From the IMG/VR virus record IMGVR_UViG_3300022602_000020, positions 1 through 30,207 of that record: 30,207 nucleotides of DNA. One strand, written 5' to 3'. The stretch is from a virus. A program made the translations under genes and the position numbers. This document shows positions 1 through 6,626 of the stretch, piece after piece. The notes below the pieces were generated by a model. That model was not told where the DNA came from, searched no databases, and saw only the letters and a program-made list of their open reading frames with translations. Positions within the stretch are counted from its first letter, which is position 1. Every line of letters starts with the position of its first letter.

Positions 1-85
1 CAGACCCTTCTTTGCTCGCAACCATTCTTCAATTTGCCAGCAAGTCAAAGAATTGCCGATGATAGTAATCCAGAAAGCCATATCG
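1..85. repeat. Terminal direct repeat, left copy
   Basis: These 85 bases are identical to the last 85 bases of the window. One small reading frame continues without interruption across the join, so the repeat most likely reflects a circular molecule, or a circularly permuted one, assembled as a linear contig with overlapping ends. The unique genome is then 30,122 bp. A real short terminal repeat is possible but less likely because the repeat falls inside a gene. Confidence 0.9.
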
Positions 86-231
86 TCGCCTGCTTTGGTC
101 AGGCGCTCGATTTCGGCCTTGAGGCGGGCGTTTTCGGCTTCCAACTCTTTTGCCATATCGCGCTCGATGGTATAGCAACGCCACAGGTCGATGACGGCTT
201 CGCTAATCTTGAAGGGATCAGGTTCGCTCAC
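1..231 (-). CDS. Coiled-coil array protein A, 5' part of a gene crossing the circular join
   Basis: The frame starts at a GTG at 231, runs off the left edge and continues at the right end of the window to a TGA at 30060, giving about 97 residues. The start overlaps the stop of the upstream gene as GTGA and has AGAGGT about 8 bases upstream, a plausible ribosome binding site. The product begins VSEPDPF, then has a charged heptad-like helix (KELEAENARLKAEIERL) followed by LTKAGDDMA. That block recurs in the proteins at 228-626 and 29737-30063, so these are paralogues. No enzymatic motif is visible and the function is unknown. The gene belongs to a tightly overlapping set of five. Confidence 0.75.
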   Translation of the reverse strand, partial: MSEPDPFKISEAVIDLWRCYTIERDMAKELEAENARLKAEIERLTKAGDDMAFWITIIGNSLTCWQIEEWLRAKKGL

Positions 232-626
232 GGCTGCACCTCTTTTGCGGCGTTCCATTCTGGAATAAGTTTTTTCCATCCAATCGGGAGGTATTGAAAC
301 GACCCCCAGTGTGCTAAAAGAGCGTGTTCAGCCATCGCATCACCGGCCTTTGTCAGACGCTCGACCTGTGCTTGTAGTTGCTCATTCGGAATAATGGTTC
401 GCGTAGTAAATGATCTGAGACGCACGATTTCGGCTTTGGCGTTTTCTAACGATTGTTGAGCTTTATCTTTTTCAAATCTCAAATCATTCAAATCTTTACG
501 GGAAATCTGACGGTCTTGTTTGAGGGTTAATTTAAACTTTTTTACCTCGGCCTTGAGGCGGGCGTTTTCTTCTTCCAGCGCCTTCACCGCTAATTCGGCG
601 GCTTCAATAGTAATCCAGCGACTCAT
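228..626 (-). CDS. Coiled-coil array protein E (132 aa), unknown function
   Basis: The ATG at 626 overlaps the stop of the RecE-like gene as ATGA and is preceded by AAAGGAGGT at ideal spacing. This is one of the strongest Shine-Dalgarno sequences in the window, although it also encodes the end of the upstream protein. The product is mostly one long charged helix (residues about 10-95, many E, K, L and R), then VERLTKAGDAMA and a Trp-containing tail. The AGDAMA block and flanks match the array proteins at 1-231 and 29737-30063. A 32-base stretch (331-362) differs from 29837-29868 at only two positions, indicating fairly recent duplication. Function is unknown; a structural or adaptor coiled coil is the only supportable description. 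Confidence 0.75.
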   Translation of the reverse strand: MSRWITIEAAELAVKALEEENARLKAEVKKFKLTLKQDRQISRKDLNDLRFEKDKAQQSLENAKAEIVRLRSFTTRTIIPNEQLQAQVERLTKAGDAMAEHALLAHWGSFQYLPIGWKKLIPEWNAAKEVQP

Positions 627-1411
627 TTCAAACCTCCTTTGATTTGCTCAACGTCAATTACTTGTGGATCAGTAGAATAACCTGGGAAGGCCTTTTGGTT
701 TAAGCATTCCGCGTAAAGCTTTACCACAAGCTCAAAATCCGCAGCTGCCAGGTTAATCATTCCTGGGCCCATTTCAAAAATGGCTACGCCATTAGGTGCA
801 TTCTTTTCCACCACAATGAAACGAAAACCTTTAGGCGCTTGCTTCATTAATAAGTTATAACAAACAGCGTAAAAGTAGGCCTGCAGGTGGTAACGAAAAC
901 TAAATGCAGTGTTTTTAAAACTGCGTGGGGTAGCATCGTCGTTAGTGGTTTTAATGTCATATAAGTAACCATCATTACCCACTGCATCGATGGCAAATTT
1001 AAGGGGAACATTACCGTAATCTACCTGGCCCATTAGCTCCGTGGTGGCGAACGTAATGCCATTAGCGAGCATAATGCCAGCGATGGCCTTAGCCATATTT
1101 TCTAAACTTTCATTTTGTTCCTGGGTGATAATGGCCTTTCCTTCATTGGCCTGGGTAAAAGATTCCCAGATGGCCTTACCATCCTTTGTGCGTCGGTCAA
1201 CTTCCGGCGCCACCGCGTAAATGTCGGCAGCTTCATTAGGTTGCAAAACCTTTGCGTGCAAAGCTCGGCCCAGGGCCAGCGCTGGGGTGTCTTTCTTTTC
1301 CTCCTGTAGCCAATGCAAGTAATGCAGTGGGCTTTGGAGTAACATTTTACTGCCAGAGTAGTTTAAAGCTACAGTGGCATCATAATTTTGTCGGGTTTTG
1401 ATGATGGGCAT
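623..1411 (-). CDS. RecE-like PD-(D/E)XK exonuclease
   Basis: This 262-residue protein resembles the nuclease domain of RecE/exonuclease VIII and related phage exonucleases. An N-terminal LNYSGSKMLLQSPLHY segment is followed by ALALGRALHAKVLQP (residues about 45-57), the family's conserved GxALH region. The catalytic core shows D142 in FAIDAV, then YDIKTT with D152 and K154, and a downstream YHLQAYFY with Gln176, the order seen in lambda-exonuclease-like folds. The family resects double-stranded DNA ends 5' to 3' to expose single strands for annealing. An Erf-type annealing protein at 3827-4381 and an SSB-like protein at 2398-2892 lie upstream, forming a two-component recombination module. 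The stop overlaps the next start. Confidence 0.85.
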   Translation of the reverse strand: MPIIKTRQNYDATVALNYSGSKMLLQSPLHYLHWLQEEKKDTPALALGRALHAKVLQPNEAADIYAVAPEVDRRTKDGKAIWESFTQANEGKAIITQEQNESLENMAKAIAGIMLANGITFATTELMGQVDYGNVPLKFAIDAVGNDGYLYDIKTTNDDATPRSFKNTAFSFRYHLQAYFYAVCYNLLMKQAPKGFRFIVVEKNAPNGVAIFEMGPGMINLAAADFELVVKLYAECLNQKAFPGYSTDPQVIDVEQIKGGLK

Positions 1412-1416
1412 AATGA

Positions 1417-1821
1417 TTAGGTGGATTTCTTTTTAGTGGGTTTAGTAGTTTTATATTTATTTTGGGCTTTTAAATATCTGGTAACGTCCTGGTGATCTTC
1501 GTGCTGGAATAAGCTATAGGTACCGTTGCCGGGTGGTTTAGGAAATCTGGTCCTATATTTAAAACCTTGGGCGATAAGCTCCTTAGCTTCAAGGTTAAAC
1601 ATTTTGGCAGCGTCATAAGCTCCGATGCCCAGGCGCTTGGCCTCATCGATTTGAACCTGTAAATTAAAAGGTACTACCTCTACCTGGTGATCTTTACGAA
1701 AGAATGCATTCTGGCGATGGGGGCAGGCAACCAGGAATTTGGCACGTTCGTAGCTAATTCCTAGCACATAAGCTCTGACCCGTAAATCAAAGGCCAACGG
1801 CCTAATGTTATTGGTCACCAT
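1417..1821 (-). CDS. Hypothetical protein in recombination operon (134 aa)
   Basis: No family is recognised. The product is basic, especially the C-terminus, which ends in a lysine/threonine-rich tail (KYKTTKPTKKKST), suggesting nucleic-acid or acidic-partner binding. It contains CPHRQN near residue 34 and two helical segments rich in E and A. It sits between the nucleotide kinase, with which it overlaps by 14 bases, and the RecE-like nuclease, with only a few bases between them, so it is almost certainly co-transcribed with both. A role as a partner of the recombination nuclease is inference from context only. Confidence 0.7.
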   Translation of the reverse strand: MVTNNIRPLAFDLRVRAYVLGISYERAKFLVACPHRQNAFFRKDHQVEVVPFNLQVQIDEAKRLGIGAYDAAKMFNLEAKELIAQGFKYRTRFPKPPGNGTYSLFQHEDHQDVTRYLKAQNKYKTTKPTKKKST

Positions 1822-2398
1822 AGCTAGCCAGCTTATCGGCCAATGATTCGCCCATAAGCTTAATAACTTTTTCCCATCCCCAAGTAAACGAATAATCGTG
1901 GTCCATTGGTATTTCTCGCGTAATTTCGCCTATAGACAGGCCTTCTTCAACATTTGCAGCTTCTACATCCGGGCAATTCATCCGAATCGTAATGATTTGG
2001 GCATTACTCATCGTTTCCTTTAAATAGGTATATTCGTTTAAATAACGCCAATCGCTAACGACGATGTAGGTTAAAGGTTCGCCTTTGCTCGCGTTATAAA
2101 CTTTATTAAACAGCTTTTCAATAAATACCGTGGAATTGATGGACCTGGCAAGCTTACCACAGGTTACCAGAAAATCCCGGTATTTAAGTTTATCGCCTAC
2201 ATTATAAGATAGGTCCACCTTTAGATCCAAATGCTCAAAAAACATATCACAGGCGTATTTTAAGCTATCCGCAAAGTTAATATGGTAACAGCGCTTACCC
2301 TGGGCCTTTAACCTGGTGCAAATGCTATTACCCAGGGTAGTTTTACCGCTTCGAGCATATCCGGTGATAAGCAGCAGGATGATGTTTTTATTTTCCAT
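1808..2398 (-). CDS. Deoxynucleoside monophosphate kinase-like P-loop protein
   Basis: The 196-residue product opens with a beta strand and a Walker A loop GYARSGKT at residues 13-20. Later it has a VVSDWRYLNE segment, which resembles the conserved DxRxxNE block of phage T4 gp1-type dNMP kinases, and an IITIRM strand after it. Such enzymes phosphorylate dNMPs to dNDPs, feeding the dNTP pool during phage replication. The start overlaps the SSB-like stop as TAATG, indicating translational coupling. Another P-loop kinase role cannot be excluded, but the neighbours (SSB, nucleases) and motif order favour dNMP kinase. Confidence 0.75.
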   Translation of the reverse strand: MENKNIILLLITGYARSGKTTLGNSICTRLKAQGKRCYHINFADSLKYACDMFFEHLDLKVDLSYNVGDKLKYRDFLVTCGKLARSINSTVFIEKLFNKVYNASKGEPLTYIVVSDWRYLNEYTYLKETMSNAQIITIRMNCPDVEAANVEEGLSIGEITREIPMDHDYSFTWGWEKVIKLMGESLADKLASYGDQ

Positions 2399-2892
2399 TA
2401 AAATGGCACCCCATCATCGGCCGCATCGTCGTCAGGTGGGCCAGGCAAGCGCTTGGCTGGTCCGTTAGATGCACCGCCAATGGTTTCAATTTTATTAAAC
2501 TTATATTTGTAACTAGGGCGGCCGTTAAAGGGTTTATCTTCTTTAACGTCTAAATGAAAATTACCATAGCAACCGAAAGCTGGTTCCAGGATGGTAAACA
2601 AATCATTCAAATCCATATCTTGGCTGGGCGTTTCAATCTTACGGCCCGTTAAGCGGCCTACCAGGATAGCGATGGCCTGTGGGTACTTAGCGCTAAAATA
2701 CTTATTTAAACAATTACCAGCTTCATCCGCAAAAAAAAGCGTACAGGTGGCATAGGTTTTATTTGTATCCTTATCTGGTTTGGACCATTTAAACTTTAAA
2801 GCTACCTTTTCATCTTTTGGACGAAAGAGCTTAAGCTTATAGGTGCCAGATTTGCTAATGGAAACAAACGGTGGGTAATCGCGACGTTGCAT
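2398..2892 (-). CDS. Single-stranded DNA-binding-like protein
   Basis: The 164-residue product ends in DDDAADDGVPF, the acidic tail with terminal aromatic residue typical of SSB proteins, which recruits partner enzymes. The body has alternating beta-strand segments with aromatic and basic residues (YKLKLFRP, ALKFKWSK, ATCTLFFAD), compatible with an OB fold. No precise family can be named from sequence alone, and divergent phage SSBs are common. Genomic position between an Erf-type annealing protein and a nucleotide kinase supports a role in coating single strands during replication and recombination. The stop couples to the next start as TAATG. Confidence 0.7.
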   Translation of the reverse strand: MQRRDYPPFVSISKSGTYKLKLFRPKDEKVALKFKWSKPDKDTNKTYATCTLFFADEAGNCLNKYFSAKYPQAIAILVGRLTGRKIETPSQDMDLNDLFTILEPAFGCYGNFHLDVKEDKPFNGRPSYKYKFNKIETIGGASNGPAKRLPGPPDDDAADDGVPF

Positions 2893-2900
2893 AGGGAAAA

Positions 2901-3248
2901 TTAGTAATCCTGGTTATCTTCGTTAGTGTTATCTTCCACTGCTCCTGCAATATTATTAGTAATGTCTAGGGCGGCCTCGATGCGTTCCTCTAGCCGGCCA
3001 ATGGTATTACGAATTACTTTAATGGAGCTGTGGACGTTTTTTAGACGGTCATAAAGAAATTTCAGGTCAGCAGCTTCCTCCAGGGTATCCGCGTCTAATC
3101 GGCCGTGTTCGGTTTTAGCTGCGTTAATGCTATCCACTAAATGGCGCGTATCATCGCCTACCAGATCCATATCACTAAACAATTCAAGGTAATCGATATG
3201 GTCTTTAACCTCATTCAACATCCTGCGTACATTTTCTATGTTATGCAT
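2901..3248 (-). CDS. Hypothetical coiled-coil protein (115 aa)
   Basis: No family is recognised. The sequence is highly acidic and helical, with heptad-like stretches (VRRMLNEVKDHIDYLELF and IRNTIGRLEERIEAALDI), and ends in a very acidic tail (EDNTNEDNQDY). It overlaps the upstream gene by 8 bases and precedes the SSB-like gene by 8 bases, so it belongs to the same operon. The start is preceded by an A-rich run and no Shine-Dalgarno sequence. A partner of the recombination or replication proteins is possible, but this is context only. Confidence 0.7.
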   Translation of the reverse strand: MHNIENVRRMLNEVKDHIDYLELFSDMDLVGDDTRHLVDSINAAKTEHGRLDADTLEEAADLKFLYDRLKNVHSSIKVIRNTIGRLEERIEAALDITNNIAGAVEDNTNEDNQDY

Positions 3249-3525
3249 TTTTTTTAGAGGGAAAATTTTCGTTAGTAATTATGGCCGGGCCTTCGGCCGT
3301 ACCCGTGGCGATATAGAATTGCACGTTAGCTTTTACTAGGGCAGGTAATTCATTCCTGCGCCATTTAATGATGGCATCTAGGAACCTGTTAGAGCTGGTG
3401 CTGTGAACTTCTACGTAAAAGTTAACATCATCTAAAAGCATAACCAGGGCGTGGTGGCCGCGTTTAAGTTTTAACTCTTTTACCTTTTCGGTAACTGATT
3501 TGGGTACTGGTTTAGCTACTTTCAT
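3241..3525 (-). CDS. Hypothetical protein (94 aa)
   Basis: The ATG at 3525 is chosen because it overlaps the upstream stop as ATGA; a longer in-frame ORF begins at 3576 but would overlap the upstream gene by 55 bases. The product is basic at the N-terminus (MKVAKPVPKSVTEKVKELKL) with a central HALVMLLDDVNFYVEVH strand and a helix containing KWRRNELPALVKA. No family is recognised. It lies in the Erf-SSB-nuclease operon and overlaps the next gene. Confidence 0.65.
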   Translation of the reverse strand: MKVAKPVPKSVTEKVKELKLKRGHHALVMLLDDVNFYVEVHSTSSNRFLDAIIKWRRNELPALVKANVQFYIATGTAEGPAIITNENFPSKKNA

Positions 3526-3827
3526 ATAATGTCCTGTGGGTGAACCATAAAATGGTGGTGTTTCCATTTGGACCAAAGCTCATAATTACGATTTGTGGGA
3601 ATCGTCGGTAGCACCGTTTTTTTCCATCGAGCCCATTCACCACGCCAGCTAAAATATTCTTTACCAAAAACTTCCCCACCGTCCAGGGTATCAGCTCCAA
3701 ATTCAGCATTCTCTACCTTGCCATCATCCCACATTAAAACCAGGGCATAATCGCAGGGCATTTTATTAAACATCATCGTAACCTTATCCGGTGGGGTACG
3801 ATGTTTACTAGGATAAGCGCACCCCAT
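3522..3827 (-). CDS. Hypothetical protein (101 aa)
   Basis: No family is recognised. The product is rich in Trp, Lys and His, with CDYALVLMWDDGKVENAEF near the N-terminus and WKHHHFMVHP near the end. Its start couples to the Erf-like gene as TAATG and its stop to the next gene as ATGA, so it is certainly within the operon. The two in-frame Met residues near position 18 (VTMMF) are alternative starts, but coupling favours the first ATG. Confidence 0.65.
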   Translation of the reverse strand: MGCAYPSKHRTPPDKVTMMFNKMPCDYALVLMWDDGKVENAEFGADTLDGGEVFGKEYFSWRGEWARWKKTVLPTIPTNRNYELWSKWKHHHFMVHPQDII

Positions 3828-4381
3828 TATTCTCGTGGTGGGAAAATGGGTTTAGTAGTCGAACCTGAATTAATGATGGTTTTAACGTTCGGTAACGTGG
3901 GGCCTGCACCCAGGCCAGCTACAGCGTTACCATCATCATCTAGATCCACTGCGATAACGCAGGCGGTACAAAGGTGCTGGCGGCGCAAGTATGTTAATAC
4001 CCCACCGATGTGTTGAGGGTTAGTAATATGCTCAACGCTGTATCCCAATGGTTTCTTATGGAAAACATCACCAGATTTATGGCGAAATGAAGTAACCACA
4101 TATACCATTTTATTTTCGCCACTGTAAGCATCCTGCTCCACTGCCAGGTTATGTTTAGCCAAAATTGGTTTAATGGTTTCAATAATTTCGGCCAATGACG
4201 CATAACGGGATTTAAAAGCAGGGTTAACGCGATCTGCGGAAACATTACCTACTTCATTAAGAAAGTTGCGGTAATCTTCCCAAGGCGTATTAGCTACAGC
4301 TGGTGCTGGAGCTGGTGCTGGAGTTGTTTGATTCATAGGTAATTCAGCTTCATTCTTTTTAATGGGCGTGGTTTTAATCAT
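3827..4381 (-). CDS. Erf-family single-strand annealing protein
   Basis: The 184-residue protein shows two ERF hallmarks: NPAFKSRYASLAEIIETIKP (about 54-73) with the conserved KxRYA(S/P)Laeii block, and a downstream GGVLTYLRRQHLCTACVIA followed by DLDDDGN, matching the usual GxALTYarRYalxalxGiaxddDdDgn signature. Family members bind and anneal complementary single strands and initiate phage recombination and genome circularisation. The N-terminus contains a repeated Ala-Pro linker (residues about 22-29). It pairs functionally with the RecE-like nuclease at 623-1411. A second Met at residue 16 is a possible start. No Shine-Dalgarno is visible. Confidence 0.85.
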   Translation of the reverse strand: MIKTTPIKKNEAELPMNQTTPAPAPAPAVANTPWEDYRNFLNEVGNVSADRVNPAFKSRYASLAEIIETIKPILAKHNLAVEQDAYSGENKMVYVVTSFRHKSGDVFHKKPLGYSVEHITNPQHIGGVLTYLRRQHLCTACVIAVDLDDDGNAVAGLGAGPTLPNVKTIINSGSTTKPIFPPRE

Positions 4382-4384
4382 AGG

Positions 4385-4588
4385 TTATTTTAATTTTTCT
4401 AGGTCTTTAATGGAAATTTCTTTAGCGCCACGTCGGCCTTTAAGCACCGGTGAATAATAAACTTCCCCATCTTTAATCGATGAAGGGGTAAGCAATCGGG
4501 CCAGCTTATCACCGTCGATAAGAATGTACCGCGTGCCAGGAATTACGTGGATCTTCGCGTTAGGTGGAATAGGTTTTAATTTTGACAT
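4385..4588 (-). CDS. Hypothetical small basic protein behind iterons (67 aa)
   Basis: No family is recognised. The product is basic and compact, with predicted strands (KIHVIPGTRYILIDGD, GEVYYSPVLKG) and a C-terminal helix ending KDLEKLK. Its ATG sits inside the last of four 12-bp tandem repeats (4581-4628), leaving no room for a standard leader, so its translation or transcription may be controlled by whatever binds the repeats. Autoregulation by this small basic protein is a reasonable but untested idea. The Erf-like gene follows after three bases. Confidence 0.65.
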   Translation of the reverse strand: MSKLKPIPPNAKIHVIPGTRYILIDGDKLARLLTPSSIKDGEVYYSPVLKGRRGAKEISIKDLEKLK

Positions 4589-4628
4589 ACAAAATGACGT
4601 ACAGGATGACGTACGGGATAACGTACAA
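4581..4628 (-). repeat. Four tandem 12-bp iterons
   Basis: Read on the minus strand, four consecutive 12-base units occur: TTGTACGTTATC, CCGTACGTCATC, CTGTACGTCATT and TTGTATGTCAAA. The core GTACGTCAT is nearly invariant in the middle copies and the last copy is the most degenerate. They fill the 41-base gap between the RuvC-like gene and the 67-aa gene and cover the latter's start codon. The arrangement resembles an iteron or operator array that binds a protein on successive turns of the helix (12 bp spacing is close to one turn). Confidence 0.8.
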
Positions 4629-4629
4629 A

Positions 4630-5109
4630 TTAGTTAATGGCGTTTCGTTTTGCTGCGTCAAGGATTAGTAAAGCATCTGCGGACCATAGCGTTACGGCCA
4701 CATCTGGGTAAAGCTCACCAGCTCGCTGTTTTAATTTATTCTTCCAAGCTGTGGTGCTTAGGTCCCCCTTGGTTCCTACCGGGTGAGCTTTTAACCATTT
4801 GGGTGGGCGTACCAGGTTAATTTTCCATTTGTGCGCTACCGCAGCACCATAGATAACACCCACATTACGCTGGAGCTTACCAATGGCCGAACCTGGGATA
4901 AGGCGGCCAGTAAACATAGGAGGATCTTCTAGGTGAAGCTCTACCCAGCTGGTAAGCTTGGCAAGCTTTGCGATAAATTCGGCCACATCAAAATCCGTTG
5001 GTGGCATTTTCACCGCGTAAACCTTCCCTTGAAATTGCCAAACTACGCCACCATTAACACCGGGGTCAATAGCCACAATTAGCAATTCTGACGATTGGGC
5101 GGCGGTCAT
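4630..5109 (-). CDS. RuvC-like Holliday junction resolvase
   Basis: The 159-residue protein has the RNase H-like resolvase pattern: IVAIDPGVNGG with Asp15 on the first strand, VELHLEDPPMF with Glu61/Asp62, and a C-terminal WSADALLILDAAKR helix with Asp145. These acidic residues match the metal-binding set of RuvC-type enzymes. Length is normal for the family. Such phage enzymes cleave branched DNA before packaging or during recombination. The gene heads the recombination operon, followed by the iterons and the Erf-like gene. A small fraction of related proteins act as other RNase H-fold nucleases, but the motif spacing favours resolvase. Confidence 0.85.
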   Translation of the reverse strand: MTAAQSSELLIVAIDPGVNGGVVWQFQGKVYAVKMPPTDFDVAEFIAKLAKLTSWVELHLEDPPMFTGRLIPGSAIGKLQRNVGVIYGAAVAHKWKINLVRPPKWLKAHPVGTKGDLSTTAWKNKLKQRAGELYPDVAVTLWSADALLILDAAKRNAIN

Positions 5110-5180
5110 AAGTTATTCAATACACCGTTCCCGCTGTGTAAGGCAACGGGAATAATAAAAGGGTGGTCGGGCTTGGGATT
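5110..5180. other. Intergenic region upstream of the resolvase gene with inverted repeats
   Basis: No gene is supported here. Two inverted repeats are visible: TTCCCG/CGGGAA flanking 13 bases near 5128-5152, and one arm (GGTCGGG at 5165-5171) of a longer-range pair whose partner CCCGACC is at 5254-5260. On the minus strand the stretch after the long-range stem reads CCCTTTTATTATT, so weak termination of the lysis operon or leader structure for the resolvase gene is possible. No clear promoter was identified. Confidence 0.4.
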
Positions 5181-5282
5181 TCACCAGCCAAAGAACGCTT
5201 GCAATCGCTCCCTGAACACCTTGCCTTGCGACTGAACTAGTAAGTCGCTTGCTCCCGACCGTAAAAAGTAAGTGTTGGTCAT
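5181..5282 (-). CDS. Possible 33-aa peptide downstream of the transglycosylase
   Basis: An ATG at 5282 lies seven bases after the transglycosylase stop codon and opens a 33-codon frame beginning MTNTYFLRSGASDLLV and ending FREREL-like charged residues then AFFGW (the exact end is RLQAFFGW). The close spacing to the upstream stop suggests translational coupling. The region also carries the inverted repeat GGTCGGG/CCCGACC (5165-5171 with 5254-5260) and a GCGACT/AGTCGC hairpin, so it could instead be a structured RNA. No homologue is recognised. Treat as tentative. Confidence 0.35.
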   Translation of the reverse strand: MTNTYFLRSGASDLLVQSQGKVFRERLQAFFGW

Positions 5283-5289
5283 TCAAAGT

Positions 5290-5736
5290 TTACTTGCAAA
5301 GATTCCCGACGCGTTCCGCAGCGTCCTTGCTTGTGGCTGGGGCGTTGATGGGATTAAAGCTTAATTTCTTCGCACCGTCAAAACCAAGGTTCCACGCTAG
5401 GGCAATTTGCTCCGGCGTTGGGTTAATAATCCCTTCAGAGCTGAAACGATTCCGTAACCATCGCAAATACGCGTACCCGATGGCCTCCTGGGCGGCCGAT
5501 GAGCGCCAGGAGGATAATGGCCAGGTACGGTGGCCTTCGGCCTTAAGCTGGGTATTAGCATCGTGCCAGGAGGCCACGTGCTGCTGGTACTTACCGAACG
5601 CGGTATAATGGTCCCCTAGGGCGTTAGGGTTATTACCCGATTCTACTAGGCCAATGGCCTGCATAATCTTGTCATCGGTCAAGGCCTGGACATAGGGCGT
5701 AGAAGCCATTAGGATGGCCAGCAGTAGGGGTTTCAT
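5290..5736 (-). CDS. Exported lysozyme-like lytic transglycosylase (endolysin candidate)
   Basis: The 148-residue product begins with a signal peptide (MKPLLLAILMASTPYVQA, residues 1-18), followed by an SLT/lysozyme-like domain. The IGLVESGNNPNALGD segment carries the catalytic Glu32, and AFGKYQQH plus IALAWNLGFDGAKK are the expected substrate-groove segments of family members. It cleaves peptidoglycan, releasing progeny; export by the host Sec system means the holin may act mainly by altering the membrane. A structural tail-lysin role is less likely because it lies among lysis genes and carries a signal peptide. The start overlaps the upstream stop as ATGA. Confidence 0.8.
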   Translation of the reverse strand: MKPLLLAILMASTPYVQALTDDKIMQAIGLVESGNNPNALGDHYTAFGKYQQHVASWHDANTQLKAEGHRTWPLSSWRSSAAQEAIGYAYLRWLRNRFSSEGIINPTPEQIALAWNLGFDGAKKLSFNPINAPATSKDAAERVGNLCK

Positions 5737-6008
5737 AATCGGCGAGGGGTTTGGCTACCAGTAACATTATGGCCATCGTAATTATAACTATAAACTAGGC
5801 CAATCCACCCACCTCCTGCTTCAAATGGATCTAGTAAGATGTTAGAAGCTCCTGCGGCCTCCAGGGCCTTCCGACATTTTTTAACGGGATTATGCAGGAT
5901 GGGAAACGCGTAGCGTGCGTTATAAATGTCGCCGGTCATTATGCGTTCGTTAACGAAATAGATTTCTTGCAAAAGCTCCTGGAGCGCATCGCTAATTTCG
6001 TTATGCAT
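5733..6008 (-). CDS. Hypothetical protein (91 aa)
   Basis: No family is recognised. The N-terminal half is helical (NEISDALQELLQEIYFVNER) and the C-terminal half has Gly and Tyr-rich strands (GGGWIGLVYSYNYDG). It immediately precedes and overlaps the transglycosylase gene, so it may act in lysis timing, but nothing in the sequence shows this. The start has an A/T-rich run and no Shine-Dalgarno. Confidence 0.65.
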   Translation of the reverse strand: MHNEISDALQELLQEIYFVNERIMTGDIYNARYAFPILHNPVKKCRKALEAAGASNILLDPFEAGGGWIGLVYSYNYDGHNVTGSQTPRRL

Positions 6009-6013
6009 AGTTT

Positions 6014-6292
6014 TTATTTTTTATATTCTTCTGGGACGGGTTTGGCATCGGGTACGATGGCAGTACCAGCTGTTATAGCGTCGGTAAGGAATAAAATGCG
6101 TTGGCGCATCTTTTCTAACTCCTTAGACTGTTCATCAATCACCTCGGCCTGGAGATCTATAATGTTATTCGCTTTGCGTACGTAATTGGCTAGCACGCGT
6201 GCATTTGTTTGCAAATGCGTGGCCGTTAACCAGGGGAAAAGCCACCATCCGCGTGGCATTTCATCAAAATTAAGACGTTTCAATTTACGCAT
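6014..6292 (-). CDS. Hypothetical coiled-coil protein (92 aa)
   Basis: The ATG at 6292 is chosen because it overlaps the end of the upstream HTH gene by 8 bases; a longer frame starting at 6316 would overlap more. The product has an aromatic N-terminus (MPRGWWLFPWLTA) and then a long helix (about 28-75) rich in E, K and I. A short membrane-associated N-terminus followed by a coiled coil is possible. No family is recognised. Confidence 0.6.
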   Translation of the reverse strand: MRKLKRLNFDEMPRGWWLFPWLTATHLQTNARVLANYVRKANNIIDLQAEVIDEQSKELEKMRQRILFLTDAITAGTAIVPDAKPVPEEYKK

Positions 6293-6491
6293 TGTTAGCT
6301 TTGCGATAAGGACCACGTACCCGGTAGTTATTCCATTTAATGTTTAAGCGCTTGGCGTATTGCATTACGGTGGGCGTTGAAACCTTTAAACGTTCGGCCG
6401 CTTCTTTAAAGCTAAGGCCAGCAGTGTTATATTCGTTTAAAGGTGCTAAGGCGGCCTCTAAACGTTTTTTAATGATATTTTGATTACGCAT
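6285..6491 (-). CDS. Small HTH DNA-binding protein (68 aa)
   Basis: A helix-turn-helix is visible at residues about 25-50: LSFKEAAERLKVSTPTVMQY followed by AKRLNIKW, the pattern of small winged or Fis/resolvase-like HTH domains. The C-terminus is basic (RVRGPYRKANN). It probably binds DNA and may regulate the surrounding lysis and small-gene operon, or it may be a recombination accessory factor. It has no visible dimerisation or ligand domain. The gene is overlapped by the next downstream gene. Confidence 0.65.
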   Translation of the reverse strand: MRNQNIIKKRLEAALAPLNEYNTAGLSFKEAAERLKVSTPTVMQYAKRLNIKWNNYRVRGPYRKANNA

Positions 6492-6502
6492 TGTGGGAAG
6501 GT

Positions 6503-6610
6503 TTAGAAATGTGGGTTTTCAATAATTTCGATAAGGTTGGGGCCATCGGCCAGAAAATAAATCATCGCAGCCAGAAATAATGCTAAAGCAATAATTTTAA
6601 TAATATTCAT
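6503..6610 (-). CDS. Possible 35-aa single-span membrane peptide
   Basis: A short frame starts at ATG 6610, begins MNIIKIIALALFLAAMIYFL and continues ADGPNLIEIIENPHF before the stop. The first 20 residues form one hydrophobic membrane span with a lysine near the N-terminus. It fills the otherwise empty interval between the genes at 6627 and 6491 with normal operon spacing. No family is recognised; small membrane peptides in phage lysis regions can modulate holin action. The ORF is below common length cut-offs, so it is easily missed. Confidence 0.5.
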   Translation of the reverse strand: MNIIKIIALALFLAAMIYFLADGPNLIEIIENPHF

Positions 6611-6626
6611 AGGAGTAAAACCTGAG

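Noticed and set aside
4300-4330. Short GCTGGTGCTGGA repeat as a regulatory repeat
   Set aside because: It encodes the Ala-Pro linker at the N-terminus of the Erf-like protein and is explained by the amino-acid sequence.
5165-5260. tRNA-like element with GGTCGGG/CCCGACC acceptor-like stem
   Set aside because: At 96 bases the length could suit a tRNA, but there is no valid T-arm (no TTC loop), no five-base anticodon stem with a seven-base loop, and a reading frame covers it.
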